DNA of 53,681 nucleotides from Alphaproteobacteria bacterium casp-alpha2 (GCA_001510075.1 LFEN01000064.1:1-53681); one strand, 5' to 3'. Shown: positions 40,729-50,116, counted from the stretch's first letter. Notes: generated by a model not told the origin, from the letters alone. Made by a program: numbers and translations.

Positions 40729-40779
40729 GAATACGAGTGGAATACGAGTGGAATACGAGTGGAATACGAGTGGAATACG
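40729..40779. repeat. 11-bp tandem repeat GAATACGAGTG, 4 full copies plus partial
   Basis: gaatacgagtg at 40729, 40740, 40751, 40762, then gaatacg from 40773. Confidence 0.93.
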
Positions 40780-40796
40780 GGGGGGTAAGTGAGCGT

Positions 40797-41279
40797 TCAG
40801 ACTTGCGTCGGGCGGACGGGGACCATGATCAGGGCCTCGCCTTCGAGAACCGTTTTTGCGCCGACAGAGCACAAGGTCTGCATCTCGATCATGTGTTTTT
40901 CCGGGATCATCTTGGTGACCGTGCATACCGCCGTCACCGTATCGCCGACTTTGACCGGCGCCTTGAAGCGCAGGTTCTGCGACACATAGATGCACCCCGG
41001 TCCCGGCAACTTGGTGCCGATGACGGTGGAAATGAAACTCGCCGTCAGCATGCCGTGGGCGACGCGCCCTTCGAACATGGTTTCGTTGGCGAATTCGTGG
41101 TTCAGGTGAACGGGGTTGGTGTCGCCGGAAATGCCGGCGAAGGTGATGACGTCGGCGTCGGTGATGGTTTTGGCGTACGCGCCCAGCATGCCGATTTCCA
41201 GATCCTCGAAATAAAATCCGTGCAGACGGGCATTGGCTTCCTTGATCCTTTTGGCCTCGACGGCTTTTTCCAGTTCCAT
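40797..41279 (-). CDS. MaoC family (R)-specific enoyl-CoA hydratase-like protein
   Basis: GFYFEDLEIGMLGAYAKTITDADVITFAGISGDTNPVHLNHEFANETMFEGRVAHGMLTASFISTVIGTKLPGPG. Confidence 0.93.
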   Translation of the reverse strand: MELEKAVEAKRIKEANARLHGFYFEDLEIGMLGAYAKTITDADVITFAGISGDTNPVHLNHEFANETMFEGRVAHGMLTASFISTVIGTKLPGPGCIYVSQNLRFKAPVKVGDTVTAVCTVTKMIPEKHMIEMQTLCSVGAKTVLEGEALIMVPVRPTQV

Positions 41280-41304
41280 CCGTATTTTCCGTTCATTATT
41301 GTTA

Positions 41305-41362
41305 TTGCGACGCAAAAGAACTTGTTGCGACGCAATATATAGGCCGGGGGGCTTGGGGGCAA
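41305..41362 (-). promoter_or_regulatory. maoC promoter with twin TTGCGACGCAA palindromic operators
   Basis: Minus strand TTGCCC-17 bp-TATATT; operators at 41305-41315 and 41325-41335, 20 bp centre to centre. Confidence 0.7.
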
Positions 41363-41411
41363 GGCGATGATTTGGGGTTATGGAAGACGGCCATGCTTGG
41401 TAATAATAAGA

Positions 41412-42479
41412 ATGCGGCATTTTTGGCGAAAACGTACGATCAGCCTTGTTCCGGGGCGGTGGTTATCTTTTCCGGCGGGATTGTGGGGCCTGTTTCTGGC
41501 GCTGGCGCCGTTGGTTGCGCCGGGGGCTGCCCATGGGGCCGAACAGCCGAAATTGGCCTTGCCGATTCGCTGCGAACCGGGCCGGGATTGCTGGCTGGTC
41601 AACCGTGTCGATCTGGACCCTGGCCCGGGGGTCAGGGATTACGCCTGCCATGGGCGGACCTATGACGGCCACAAGGGCACCGATATCGCCATTCGCGACC
41701 TAGAGGTGATGAACAAGGGGGTGGCGGTGCTGGCGTCGGCGGCGGGGATCGTGCGCGGCGGCCGGGACGGCATGGCGGATGTCGATTTCACCAAAAAGGG
41801 CGGACCCAAGATCGAAAGCCGGGAATGCGGCAACGGCGTCGTTCTTGCGCACGGAGACGGTTGGGAAACCCAGTACTGCCATATGCGCCGGGGCTCGGTC
41901 ATGGTGCGCCTTGGAGATAAGGTCGAAAAGGGTCAGCAACTGGGCCTGGTCGGGCATTCTGGCCGGGCGCAGTTTCCCCATGTGCATTTGTCCGTGCGCC
42001 TGAAGCAAAAAATCATCGACCCTTTTGCCGGACTGGGACGGACGGAAAATTGCCGGCCGGGGCCAAAGCCGCTGTGGGAACCGGAAACGCTCGCCCGGCT
42101 GGGGCAGGATACGACAGCGGTCTTTCATGTCGGCTTTGCCTCGGGTGCGCCGAAACCGGATGCTGCCAGGGCCGGGCGGTTGAATGGGAAAACAATGCCC
42201 GCTATCGCCCCGGCGCTGGTGTTGTGGGCGGATATATACTGGGTAAATGAGGGTGATGAATTAATCATCAGCATCACCGCTCCCAACGGAACCGTGCTCA
42301 CCCGGCGCGCCCAGTCGATCAAAAAAACCCAGGCCCGTTACTTCGGCTTTGCCGGCAAGAAAAGAAAGCTTCAGCGCTGGCCCGAGGGGGTTTACCGGGG
42401 GGAAATCGTTCTTAGGCGTGTGAGCGGAACTGCAAAAAAGATGGAAATCAAAGTCACGCGCGACATCGAAATCCGCTAG
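41412..42479 (+). CDS. M23 family metallopeptidase
   Basis: GRTYDGHKGTDIAIRDL...NGVVLAHGDGWETQYCHMRRGS...QFPHVHLSVRL; signal peptide. Confidence 0.88.
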   Translation: MRHFWRKRTISLVPGRWLSFPAGLWGLFLALAPLVAPGAAHGAEQPKLALPIRCEPGRDCWLVNRVDLDPGPGVRDYACHGRTYDGHKGTDIAIRDLEVMNKGVAVLASAAGIVRGGRDGMADVDFTKKGGPKIESRECGNGVVLAHGDGWETQYCHMRRGSVMVRLGDKVEKGQQLGLVGHSGRAQFPHVHLSVRLKQKIIDPFAGLGRTENCRPGPKPLWEPETLARLGQDTTAVFHVGFASGAPKPDAARAGRLNGKTMPAIAPALVLWADIYWVNEGDELIISITAPNGTVLTRRAQSIKKTQARYFGFAGKKRKLQRWPEGVYRGEIVLRRVSGTAKKMEIKVTRDIEIR

Positions 42480-42519
42480 GGCCTGATCGCCCTGGATCAG
42501 CCCCGGCAATCTAGCCCTT

Positions 42520-43002
42520 TTATTTTTTCAACTTGCGTTTTGATACCAGCTTCGGGCTGGCGCTGAGGCCGGGCCGGGTTTTTTTGCTCTTACCCGGTGT
42601 TGCCACCTTCTTTTTCGGGGTTTTTTTCGGTTTACCGGGCGGCGTCGGGTTGAGGACGTCGTCGTCAGGAAAAAGCGCTAGCCGTTTATCCTTCGCCGCC
42701 TGTTTTTTCACCTTCGCCCTGGCCTCGATCAGGCCGAGGGTGCGGATAACGGTTGCGTCGCGTTCCGGCCTTTTGCGCGATTTCGTGGTGTGAATCTTGG
42801 CGATGGCGGTGAATATTTTGGTGATGGCGGGAAAGGTCTTGTCGGGCTCCAGCCAGCGGGCATAGGCGGCCAGCGTCCAGGGATTGGCCGGCACCGCATC
42901 GAGCCCGCGTCCCGTGCACCAGGAAACGAAGTCGGCCCAGGCCTTTTCCTCGTCGGGCTTGGCCTTCTTTTTTATCTGCTGGCGTCTCTTTTTTCGTCGC
43001 AT
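42520..43002 (-). CDS. Lys-rich protein with integrase-type core-binding (SAM-like) domain only
   Basis: AWADFVSWCTGRGLDAVPANPWTLAAYARWLEPDKTFPAITKIFTAIAKIHTTK..., then Lys/Pro tail PPGKPKKTPKKKVATPGKSKKTRPG. Confidence 0.6.
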   Translation of the reverse strand: MRRKKRRQQIKKKAKPDEEKAWADFVSWCTGRGLDAVPANPWTLAAYARWLEPDKTFPAITKIFTAIAKIHTTKSRKRPERDATVIRTLGLIEARAKVKKQAAKDKRLALFPDDDVLNPTPPGKPKKTPKKKVATPGKSKKTRPGLSASPKLVSKRKLKK

Positions 43003-43127
43003 TATTACCGGCTCGTACTCCCGCCTTTAGCCTACGCCTCGCCAAACCCGGCGAGAAGCCTTTTTAGGCAGTTCATCTGACATGATCGTGATTTGGCAGA
43101 GGAACCGATGAGACTGTAGCTTCTTGC

Positions 43128-43889
43128 ATGATGGAAAACGCCTGCCTTTCTCTTGCTCCTTTGTCCCTCAAGGCCGAACGCGCCCAGTGGCGGGCGGCGG
43201 ATGTCGCCGATTGGCCGGAGAAAAAGGCGCTTCCCCGGTGGCTGGGGCGGAAATTTCAGGTCCAGGTTCTGAGCCAACTTTACCACGGCGAACGGGCGAC
43301 GCTGGCCATGTGCAGACAGCTCAAGGCTAAAATCGACGATCCGTGGGCCCAGCGCTGCCTCGATTTCCAGATCATGGATGAGGAACGCCACGCCCGGGTC
43401 TATCTGGATTACCTGGCCGGCATCGGCGAGTTGCAGCCCCTCGATCCGGTGCTGGCCGCTGCTTACGAGCGGGCGTTGGGCTGGTCTGGCCGCCCGGAAG
43501 GCATGATCGCCGCCTTCAATGTCATCCTCGAAGGCGAGGCGCTGTTCGCGCTGGATTATCTCGGCGGTTGGTTCCGCTGTCCGCTGTTCGCCCGAATCAA
43601 CGCCCGCATCCGTCGCGACGAAGCCCGCCATCTCGCTTTTGGCCGGGCCTATCTGGCGGAAACCTTGCCGCAGTTGCCGTTGGACGAACGGCTTGAAATC
43701 CACCGCTGGCTGAAGGCGCTTTGGCAAGACACGGCAGAAGGCGTATTCAGACGTTTTCCCGTCACCAACCTGTTCTTGCGTCGGCGTTGCCGGACGTGGG
43801 TGGAAACGGGTTGGCAAGACCATCTGAAAATCCTGAAGGATGTCGGTTTGCTCAAGGATGGGGAAATTCATGTGGGAGAAAGGACATGA
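43128..43889 (+). CDS. ferritin-like (di-iron) domain protein
   Basis: LYHGERATLAMCRQLK...FQIMDEERHARVYLDYL...ILEGEALFALDYL...ARIRRDEARHLAFGRAYL: repeated E..ExxH motifs. Confidence 0.78.
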   Translation: MMENACLSLAPLSLKAERAQWRAADVADWPEKKALPRWLGRKFQVQVLSQLYHGERATLAMCRQLKAKIDDPWAQRCLDFQIMDEERHARVYLDYLAGIGELQPLDPVLAAAYERALGWSGRPEGMIAAFNVILEGEALFALDYLGGWFRCPLFARINARIRRDEARHLAFGRAYLAETLPQLPLDERLEIHRWLKALWQDTAEGVFRRFPVTNLFLRRRCRTWVETGWQDHLKILKDVGLLKDGEIHVGERT

Positions 43890-44578
43890 TTTCGGTCATC
43901 ATCCCGTGCCTGAACGAAGAAGCAAACCTGCCGGGGTTGCTGGGGTCTTTAATGGCGGAAGGGGCCGATCACGAAGTCATTGTCGTCGATGGTATGAGCC
44001 TGGATGGTACGGTGGCGGTTGCCCGGGGGGCGGGGGCAAAGGTCATCGTCTCTGAGCCTGGGCGCGGGCGTCAGCTGTTCGAGGGTGCCGTTCTGGCCCA
44101 GGGTGATGTGCTGTTGTTCCTGCATGCGGATTCGATTTTTCCCGAAGGCGGCCTTGAGGCCATCGACAAAGCGCTGAGAGATAACCCCGGCGCGCCGGGC
44201 GGCAATTTCCGCTTGTTGTTCGACGGCGATGACGGTTTCAGCCGCTGGCTTGAGGGTTTCTATGCCTGGCTGCGCTCAAAAGGAATCTATTACGGTGATT
44301 CCGGTATTTTTGTTCGAAGCCATGTCTACGAACGCCTCGGCGGTATTCGCCCCATGGCCCTGATGGAGGACTACGATTTTGTCTGTCGCTTAGAAGGCGC
44401 GGGCCGGACGTGCCTGATTGAAACGCCTGCGCTGATAACGTCATCCCGGCGTTTCCGGGGCCGCTGTCCGGTTAGCATTGTCTGGGGCTGGATTAAGATT
44501 CATGCGCTTTATCTGATGGGCGCCGACCCGGATGCCCTGGCCCGGCGTTACGATTCAACCCGCCGCCGCGAGGCTTAA
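43886..44578 (+). CDS. TIGR04283-type glycosyltransferase (arsenosugar-biosynthesis family)
   Basis: MISVIIPCLNEEANLPGLLGSL...VIVVDGMSLDGTVAVARGAGAKVIVSEPGRGRQLFEGAVLAQGDVLLFLHADSIFPEG; ATGA overlap with upstream gene. Confidence 0.85.
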   Translation: MISVIIPCLNEEANLPGLLGSLMAEGADHEVIVVDGMSLDGTVAVARGAGAKVIVSEPGRGRQLFEGAVLAQGDVLLFLHADSIFPEGGLEAIDKALRDNPGAPGGNFRLLFDGDDGFSRWLEGFYAWLRSKGIYYGDSGIFVRSHVYERLGGIRPMALMEDYDFVCRLEGAGRTCLIETPALITSSRRFRGRCPVSIVWGWIKIHALYLMGADPDALARRYDSTRRREA

Positions 44579-44586
44579 ATTATTTA

Positions 44587-45483
44587 TTATTTGGCTCCGT
44601 TCAGGGACCAGTCGTATTCGTAATCGTCAATCGATGTCCGCCCTGCCAGCGCCCTGGCCAATGGCGGCTCGGCGTTTCGGCGCAGGTGTGCGATGACCGT
44701 TTCCTCGCTGCCGCCGAAGTCTTCGGCAAACCAGGCGTAGATTTTAGACACGACCAGCCGCCCGTCCTCGATGCGCGCGCCGCGCCGATGATTGGCGAAG
44801 TTCAGCGCCGCATGGTCAAGGATGGTGTTCGTGTTGGCGGCGGTGAAGGCGGTTGGTTGCAAGTTGGGACAGCCGAGCGCGGCGCAGTTGACGGCGTAGT
44901 GAATGCGCGCATCGCGCCAGACGGGACGCAGGATGCGGTGTTCGATATCGTTGAGGCTTAGGGGCGTGCCAATGACTTCCAATAGTTTCCGGTTCCACGG
45001 CCCGCCGGACGGGCCGGACGATACGTCGATGTCTTTAATGCTGTCGACGGGATGAAATTGCAGCACCATGCGCACCGTTAGCGCGTTATAGAGGTTGATC
45101 CAGTAGGCCTTCTGTTCGGCGCGGTTGAAATTTCCGATGGGCGTGGTGCGCAGCCGGTTAAGGTAATCGTGTAGCGCCTTTTTGTCGTCTTCGCCGACGC
45201 GGCCATAAAGGACCCGGTTAACGCCGTCCTTGTGACCGACGATGTATTTTTTAAGGAACTTGTCCCAGGCGGCGTGGCTGATGGTGGCCGCCGATTTCGG
45301 GTTGTGGGCCTGCCAGCGGGGCCAGGGTTCCGACTTCGGCGCCAGCGCCGCTTCGAGGAAGATGAAGCCAGACAGCGCCGCCATCAGCACGCCTGCGCAA
45401 ATTGTTCTGCCGATGATAAATTTTCCGGCCATGGTGGATGTATGCAAGGTTCGGGTGCGCCTCGCAAATAAAATTAATCTCAC
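44587..45483 (-). CDS. DUF547 domain protein
   Basis: [24 protein letters not shown]...[35 protein letters not shown]. Confidence 0.9.
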   Translation of the reverse strand: MRLILFARRTRTLHTSTMAGKFIIGRTICAGVLMAALSGFIFLEAALAPKSEPWPRWQAHNPKSAATISHAAWDKFLKKYIVGHKDGVNRVLYGRVGEDDKKALHDYLNRLRTTPIGNFNRAEQKAYWINLYNALTVRMVLQFHPVDSIKDIDVSSGPSGGPWNRKLLEVIGTPLSLNDIEHRILRPVWRDARIHYAVNCAALGCPNLQPTAFTAANTNTILDHAALNFANHRRGARIEDGRLVVSKIYAWFAEDFGGSEETVIAHLRRNAEPPLARALAGRTSIDDYEYDWSLNGAK

Positions 45484-45974
45484 GATTTTGTGATTCCTTC
45501 CAGGGCCGCCAGCGGCAGGGCGGTTTTGTAGGCGACCTGTTTCAGGGCGAAGGAGGATTTGATCGAGGCGACGCCGGGAATGCGCGTCAACTGATCGATC
45601 AGGAATCGCTCATAGGCGTCGAGGTCCGACGTGACCACGCGCAGCAGGTAATCGGCGTCACCGGTCATCAGATAACATTCCATGACCTCGGGGCAGGCGT
45701 TGATTCTTTTTTCGAAGGTTCCGAGCGCCTTTTTAACCTGTTTTTCCAGGGTCACACTAACAAAGACGCTGACCGGCAGGCCGGCGGCTTTGGCATCGAC
45801 CAGGGTGGCGTAGCCTTTGATAATGCCCTTTTTTTCCAGCATGCCGACGCGCCTGAGGCACGGGCTGGGCGACAGGCCGACTCTTTCCGCCAGTTCCACA
45901 TTGCGGATGCGGGCGTCGTTCTGCAGCGTTTCCAGAATTTTCCTGTCTATCGCATCGAGGCTACTATTTGACAT
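45480..45974 (-). CDS. Lrp/AsnC family transcriptional regulator
   Basis: [50 protein letters not shown]...AsnC ligand domain. Confidence 0.95.
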   Translation of the reverse strand: MSNSSLDAIDRKILETLQNDARIRNVELAERVGLSPSPCLRRVGMLEKKGIIKGYATLVDAKAAGLPVSVFVSVTLEKQVKKALGTFEKRINACPEVMECYLMTGDADYLLRVVTSDLDAYERFLIDQLTRIPGVASIKSSFALKQVAYKTALPLAALEGITKS

Positions 45975-46080
45975 TAAATTCTAATTCCATCGAATATATG
46001 TTATATTTATTGCTAAACAGTGCCATAATTAAGCTGTTTTCGCAAGTACCTGCGCCGCCGTTTCGGATTAAAATGTTGCC

Positions 46081-48438
46081 ATGGCACCGCTTGATGAACA
46101 ACACCCCGCCGCGCCGCAGGCAACCGATCTTCGAGACGCTTTGCCTTATCTGCAGGAGCTGGAAAAAAAGGTCCTGTGGCTCGCCTCGTGGATGATCCAC
46201 AACGCTAATTACCTGCGCGGCGATAAAGCCAGGGCTGGCGGACTTAAGGTTGGCGGCCACCAGGCATCGTCGGCGTCGGTGACGGCGCTGATGACGGCGT
46301 TGTATTTTCATACGTTGAGGCCGCAGGACCGGGTCGCGGTCAAACCCCACGCCAGCCCCGTTTTCCACGCCATCCAGTATCTGCTTGGCAACCAATCACT
46401 GGATAAATTGCAGAACTTCCGCGGCCTCGGCGGCGCGCAAAGCTACCCGTCCAGAACCAAGGATACCGACGACGTCGATATTTCCACCGGTTCCGTCGGC
46501 TTGGGCCCGGCGATGACGGTGTTCGCGTCATTGATGCAGGACTACCTGCGCCGCCATTCCGACACCGTCGCCGCTGGGTTGCCGGGCCGCATGATCGCCG
46601 TTGTCGGCGATGCGGAAATGGATGAAGGCAACATGTACGAAGCCTTGCTGGAAGGCCGCAAGCACGACCTTCGCAATTGCTGGTGGATTATCGACTACAA
46701 CCGCCAAAGCCTCGACGGCGTCGTCTTTGACCGCATGTTCCGCTGGATTGACCGTACCTTCCGCGCCACCGGCTGGACCGTGGTGACACTGAAATACGGC
46801 AAGCGGATGATGCAGGCCTTCGCCCAGCCGGGCGGCAAAACCCTGAAACGCTGGATCAAAGACTGCCCCAATGACCTTTATTCGGCGCTGACGTTCCAGG
46901 GCGGCGCGCATTGGCGTCAGCAACTGATGGCGGATATCGGCAATGAGGACGGCGTCACCGATTTGCTTCGCTCTTATGACGATGCGGCATTGCAGGACCT
47001 GATGACCAATCTTGGCGGTCATTGCCTGGAAACCATCCTCGAAGCTTTTGCCTCGATCACCGACGATACCCCGGCCTGTTTCATCGCTTACACCATCAAG
47101 GGCCACGGCTTGCCGCTGGCCGGACACAAGGACAATCATTCCGGCATCATGAACGAAGACCAGATGCAGGGCTTCCGCCAAAACCATGGCATTGCCGAAG
47201 GCCGGGAATGGGATCGGTTCTCAGGGCTGGGCAAGCCTGCCGATGATCTGCAAGGCTTCCTCGACGCTGTCCCCTTCAAGGCAATGAATGGTGGCCGCAA
47301 TAAAAGCGCAGCCCCGGTGCCCATCCCGGAAACCCTGAGCGTGCCAGAGCAAGAGACCATCAGCACCCAGGAAGCCTTCGGCAAGATTCTCTACGATATC
47401 GCCGGCTCGGACTCGTTGCTGGCCGATCGCATCGTCACCACATCGCCGGACGTGACGCAGTCGACCAACCTGGGCCCGTGGGTCAACCGGCGCGGCATTT
47501 TCGCCCGCGACGAAATGCCCGATACCTTCCGCGACCACCATGTCGCATCGACCCAGAAATGGTCCGCCGATGATGCCGGCCAGCACCTGGAGCTGGGCAT
47601 CGCCGAAAACAACCTGTTTTTGATGTTGGGCGCGTTCGGATTGGCGCACCGGCTGTTCGGCGAAAGGCTGCTTCCCATCGGCACGCTGTATGATCCGTTT
47701 ATCTGTCGTGGCCTCGATGCGCTCAATTATGCCTGCTATCAGGACGCGCGCTTCATGTTGGTGGCGACGCCGTCGGGTTTGTCGCTGGCGCCGGAAGGGG
47801 GGGCGCACCAGTCTATTGCGACGCCGCTGATCGGCATGGGCCAGCCGGGCCTGGCTTACTTCGAGCCCGCCTTCGCCGACGAGTTATCGGAAATTATGCG
47901 CTGGGGGTTCGCCCACATGCAGGATGACGATGGTAATGGCGGGGGCGGCTCGGTTTATCTGCGCCTGTCGACGTTGCCGCAGACACAGCCGAAGCGCAAA
48001 ATGACCAAAAGCCTAAAACACGATATTCTCGCCGGGGCCTATTGGCGGGTGAAACCGAAAGCCAACGCGAAAGGCGCGATTATCTATGCCGGCGCCATCG
48101 CCGGCGAAGCGCAAGCCGCGCATGAAAACCTCGGCGGTGGGCAAGCCGGGCTTGGGCTGTTGGCGGTAACGTCGCCGGACAGGCTTTTCAAGGACTGGCG
48201 GGAAAAGGGTGCCAAATCCCATCTGGCTGGTCTGCTGGCGGCCATCGACCGTGATGCCACGCTCGTCACCGTACAGGACGGCCACCCGGCGGGACTGGGC
48301 TGGATCGGTTCCGTCGCCGGGCATTTTGTCCGCTCTTTAGGCGTCGATGCCTTCGGCCAATGCGGGGATGTCGGGGAGCTATACCGGGAATACGGCGTTG
48401 ATGCCGTGGCTATCGAAGACGCGTTTAAGAGGCTTTAG
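46081..48438 (+). CDS. homodimeric (AceE-like) 2-oxoacid dehydrogenase E1 / transketolase-family protein
   Basis: GGHQASSASVTALMTALYFHTLRPQDRVAVKPHASPVFHAIQYLLG...VVGDAEMDEGNMYEALLEGRKHDLRNCWWIIDYNRQSLDGVV TPP motif; about 785 aa. Confidence 0.88.
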   Translation: MAPLDEQHPAAPQATDLRDALPYLQELEKKVLWLASWMIHNANYLRGDKARAGGLKVGGHQASSASVTALMTALYFHTLRPQDRVAVKPHASPVFHAIQYLLGNQSLDKLQNFRGLGGAQSYPSRTKDTDDVDISTGSVGLGPAMTVFASLMQDYLRRHSDTVAAGLPGRMIAVVGDAEMDEGNMYEALLEGRKHDLRNCWWIIDYNRQSLDGVVFDRMFRWIDRTFRATGWTVVTLKYGKRMMQAFAQPGGKTLKRWIKDCPNDLYSALTFQGGAHWRQQLMADIGNEDGVTDLLRSYDDAALQDLMTNLGGHCLETILEAFASITDDTPACFIAYTIKGHGLPLAGHKDNHSGIMNEDQMQGFRQNHGIAEGREWDRFSGLGKPADDLQGFLDAVPFKAMNGGRNKSAAPVPIPETLSVPEQETISTQEAFGKILYDIAGSDSLLADRIVTTSPDVTQSTNLGPWVNRRGIFARDEMPDTFRDHHVASTQKWSADDAGQHLELGIAENNLFLMLGAFGLAHRLFGERLLPIGTLYDPFICRGLDALNYACYQDARFMLVATPSGLSLAPEGGAHQSIATPLIGMGQPGLAYFEPAFADELSEIMRWGFAHMQDDDGNGGGGSVYLRLSTLPQTQPKRKMTKSLKHDILAGAYWRVKPKANAKGAIIYAGAIAGEAQAAHENLGGGQAGLGLLAVTSPDRLFKDWREKGAKSHLAGLLAAIDRDATLVTVQDGHPAGLGWIGSVAGHFVRSLGVDAFGQCGDVGELYREYGVDAVAIEDAFKRL

Positions 48439-48818
48439 TCGCCCTCGCGCCAGTTGCTGGACCCCAGCAATGCGGTCAAATCGTTAAACCGTTTCTGCCA
48501 GATTTCCAGGTCTTCCGGGTCGGCGTCTTCGTCTTTGTCCTTGATCAGCTGCTCGTGCAGGGTGACCTGGGCCTTGACGATATCAATGACCTCTTTCAGG
48601 TGCGGCTCGGTAATGGCGTTGATGGTCAGCTTGCCGTCAAACAGCATGTCGGCGCGTTCCATCATCGGCAATTCTTCCAGCCGCTCGTCCAGCGCCTTCC
48701 ATTGGGCAAACCATTCATTATAGACGGACCCAGGGGGGACACTTTTGCCGGCAATCGCTTCGTCCATATATCCCATGATGGTCATGAACTCGTGCACGGT
48801 AAATTCTAGCTTATCCAA
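48435..48818 (-). CDS. conserved hypothetical protein
   Basis: Full-length ORF MDKLEFTVHEFMTIMGYMDEAIAGKSVPPGSVYNEWFAQWKALDERLEELP... Confidence 0.65.
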   Translation of the reverse strand: MDKLEFTVHEFMTIMGYMDEAIAGKSVPPGSVYNEWFAQWKALDERLEELPMMERADMLFDGKLTINAITEPHLKEVIDIVKAQVTLHEQLIKDKDEDADPEDLEIWQKRFNDLTALLGSSNWREGD

Positions 48819-48932
48819 GTAACATTCCCTTTTCGCTGGCGTTTCGCGTATTTTCTTACAGGTCGAAATTATGCAAGGCTTTTAACGGATCGTCCACCGT
48901 CGCTCAACCTTTCAAGGGAAAAAACCCGGACC

Positions 48933-49823
48933 ATGACCCCGCCCGACCACTCCAAAGACCAGAACGGATTGCCGGACCCCCGCGCCAATCCTTACCGCGA
49001 CGACATCGCCGCCGATTATCTGGAAGGCAAGGTTCCGGCAGCGCGCTTTGTCGCCGGCGCTGAGCGGCGCTTAGGGCTCGCTTGTGCGCCGGTAATGAGC
49101 AAGCCCGACGCCGGCGCCCTGCAATCCAGCGAGCTGCTGTTCGGTGAGGATTTTATCGTTTACGAGGATAAAGACGGCTGGGCCTGGGGCCAGTGCGGGC
49201 ACGACGGCTATGTCGGCTACGTCAAATCCTCCGGTCTTTTCAGCAATCTGCCGGAAGCCACGCATTGGGTGGCGGCGCTTCGCTCGCTGGTATTTCCCGA
49301 CAACAAGGGCGAATACCCGCCGAGCTTAAGCCTTTCCATGATGTCAAAGGTGGCGGTGGAAGAAACGGATGGCGATTATGCCAAGCTCGCCTCCGGCGGC
49401 TGGATGTTTGCATCTCACCTGGCGCCCTTCGGCGAGACGCGGCCTGATTTTGTCGCCACGGCATCGATTTTTTCCCGCCTGCCGTATTTGTGGGGCGGTC
49501 GTGGCGGCCAGGGGATTGATTGTTCTGGCCTGATCCAGATATCGCTGGCTGCTGCCGGTATCTTGTGCCCCCGCGATTCCGACCAGCAGGCCGCCGCCAT
49601 CGGCCAGGACATCCCGGTACCCGACGACCTGGGCGACCTGGCGCCCGGCGATATCGTCTTTTTCCCCGGCCACGTCGGCATTTACCTGGCGGCAGGCGCG
49701 TTCTTGCATGCCTCCAGCCACGATATGATGGTGGTGACGCATTCGCTGACAGACGTGGTCGAGCGAATGCGCGAACGCTTTGATCGTTCCATCAACCGGG
49801 TGCGGCGGGTGGCGGGTAATTGA
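48933..49823 (+). CDS. NlpC/P60 family C40 peptidase with SH3-like N-domain
   Basis: LPYLWGGRGGQGIDCSGLIQISLAAAGILCPRDSDQQAA...LAPGDIVFFPGHVGIYLAAGAFLHAS. Confidence 0.93.
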   Translation: MTPPDHSKDQNGLPDPRANPYRDDIAADYLEGKVPAARFVAGAERRLGLACAPVMSKPDAGALQSSELLFGEDFIVYEDKDGWAWGQCGHDGYVGYVKSSGLFSNLPEATHWVAALRSLVFPDNKGEYPPSLSLSMMSKVAVEETDGDYAKLASGGWMFASHLAPFGETRPDFVATASIFSRLPYLWGGRGGQGIDCSGLIQISLAAAGILCPRDSDQQAAAIGQDIPVPDDLGDLAPGDIVFFPGHVGIYLAAGAFLHASSHDMMVVTHSLTDVVERMRERFDRSINRVRRVAGN

Positions 49824-49984
49824 GGGTAGGGGGCCGCCTCAACAAACGCCGGTATTACAAAAAATTACAATTTTCTGATGAACCGGACATACGCTGATAA
49901 CAATTCCCCGTAATAATGTGCCGGTAAATTTGGCGCAGGGGATTTGAGCGATGAACAACACCGAAGTTTTGACCGAAGAGAGCA

Positions 49985-50107
49985 ATGAAGTTCAGCAAAA
50001 CGACGTTGCTGAAGAAGCGGATGAAAAAATGGAACCGTTCGTGGAAGCTTCGGCTCATTGAAGAAGTCAATCCGGACTGGAATGATCTATCCGACAGGAT
50101 TGTGTAG
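49985..50107 (+). pseudogene. C-terminal remnant of a GIY-YIG nuclease family gene
   Basis: MKFSKTTLLKKRMKKWNRSWKLRLIEEVNPDWNDLSDRIV* matches the conserved C-terminus (..KKWNRxWKxxLIExxNPxWxDL..); no GIY/YIG N-terminus upstream, TGA in frame at 49970. Confidence 0.75.
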
Positions 50108-50116
50108 AAAGACTGG

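Noticed and set aside
40729-40779. CRISPR or iteron-type origin
   Set aside because: Units are contiguous with no spacers, and no replication initiator gene or AT-rich region is adjacent; treated as a simple tandem repeat.
42520-43002. Functional integrase
   Set aside because: No catalytic R-K-HxxR-H-Y residues are present; only the core-binding-like domain, so reported as an orphan domain instead.
49951-50061. 36-aa acidic ORF MNNTEVLTEESNEVQQNDVAEEADEKMEPFVEASAH as a RiPP precursor or new small protein
   Set aside because: It overlaps the GIY-YIG remnant in another frame, has no maturase, transporter or core-like motif nearby, and a weak RBS; more likely incidental.
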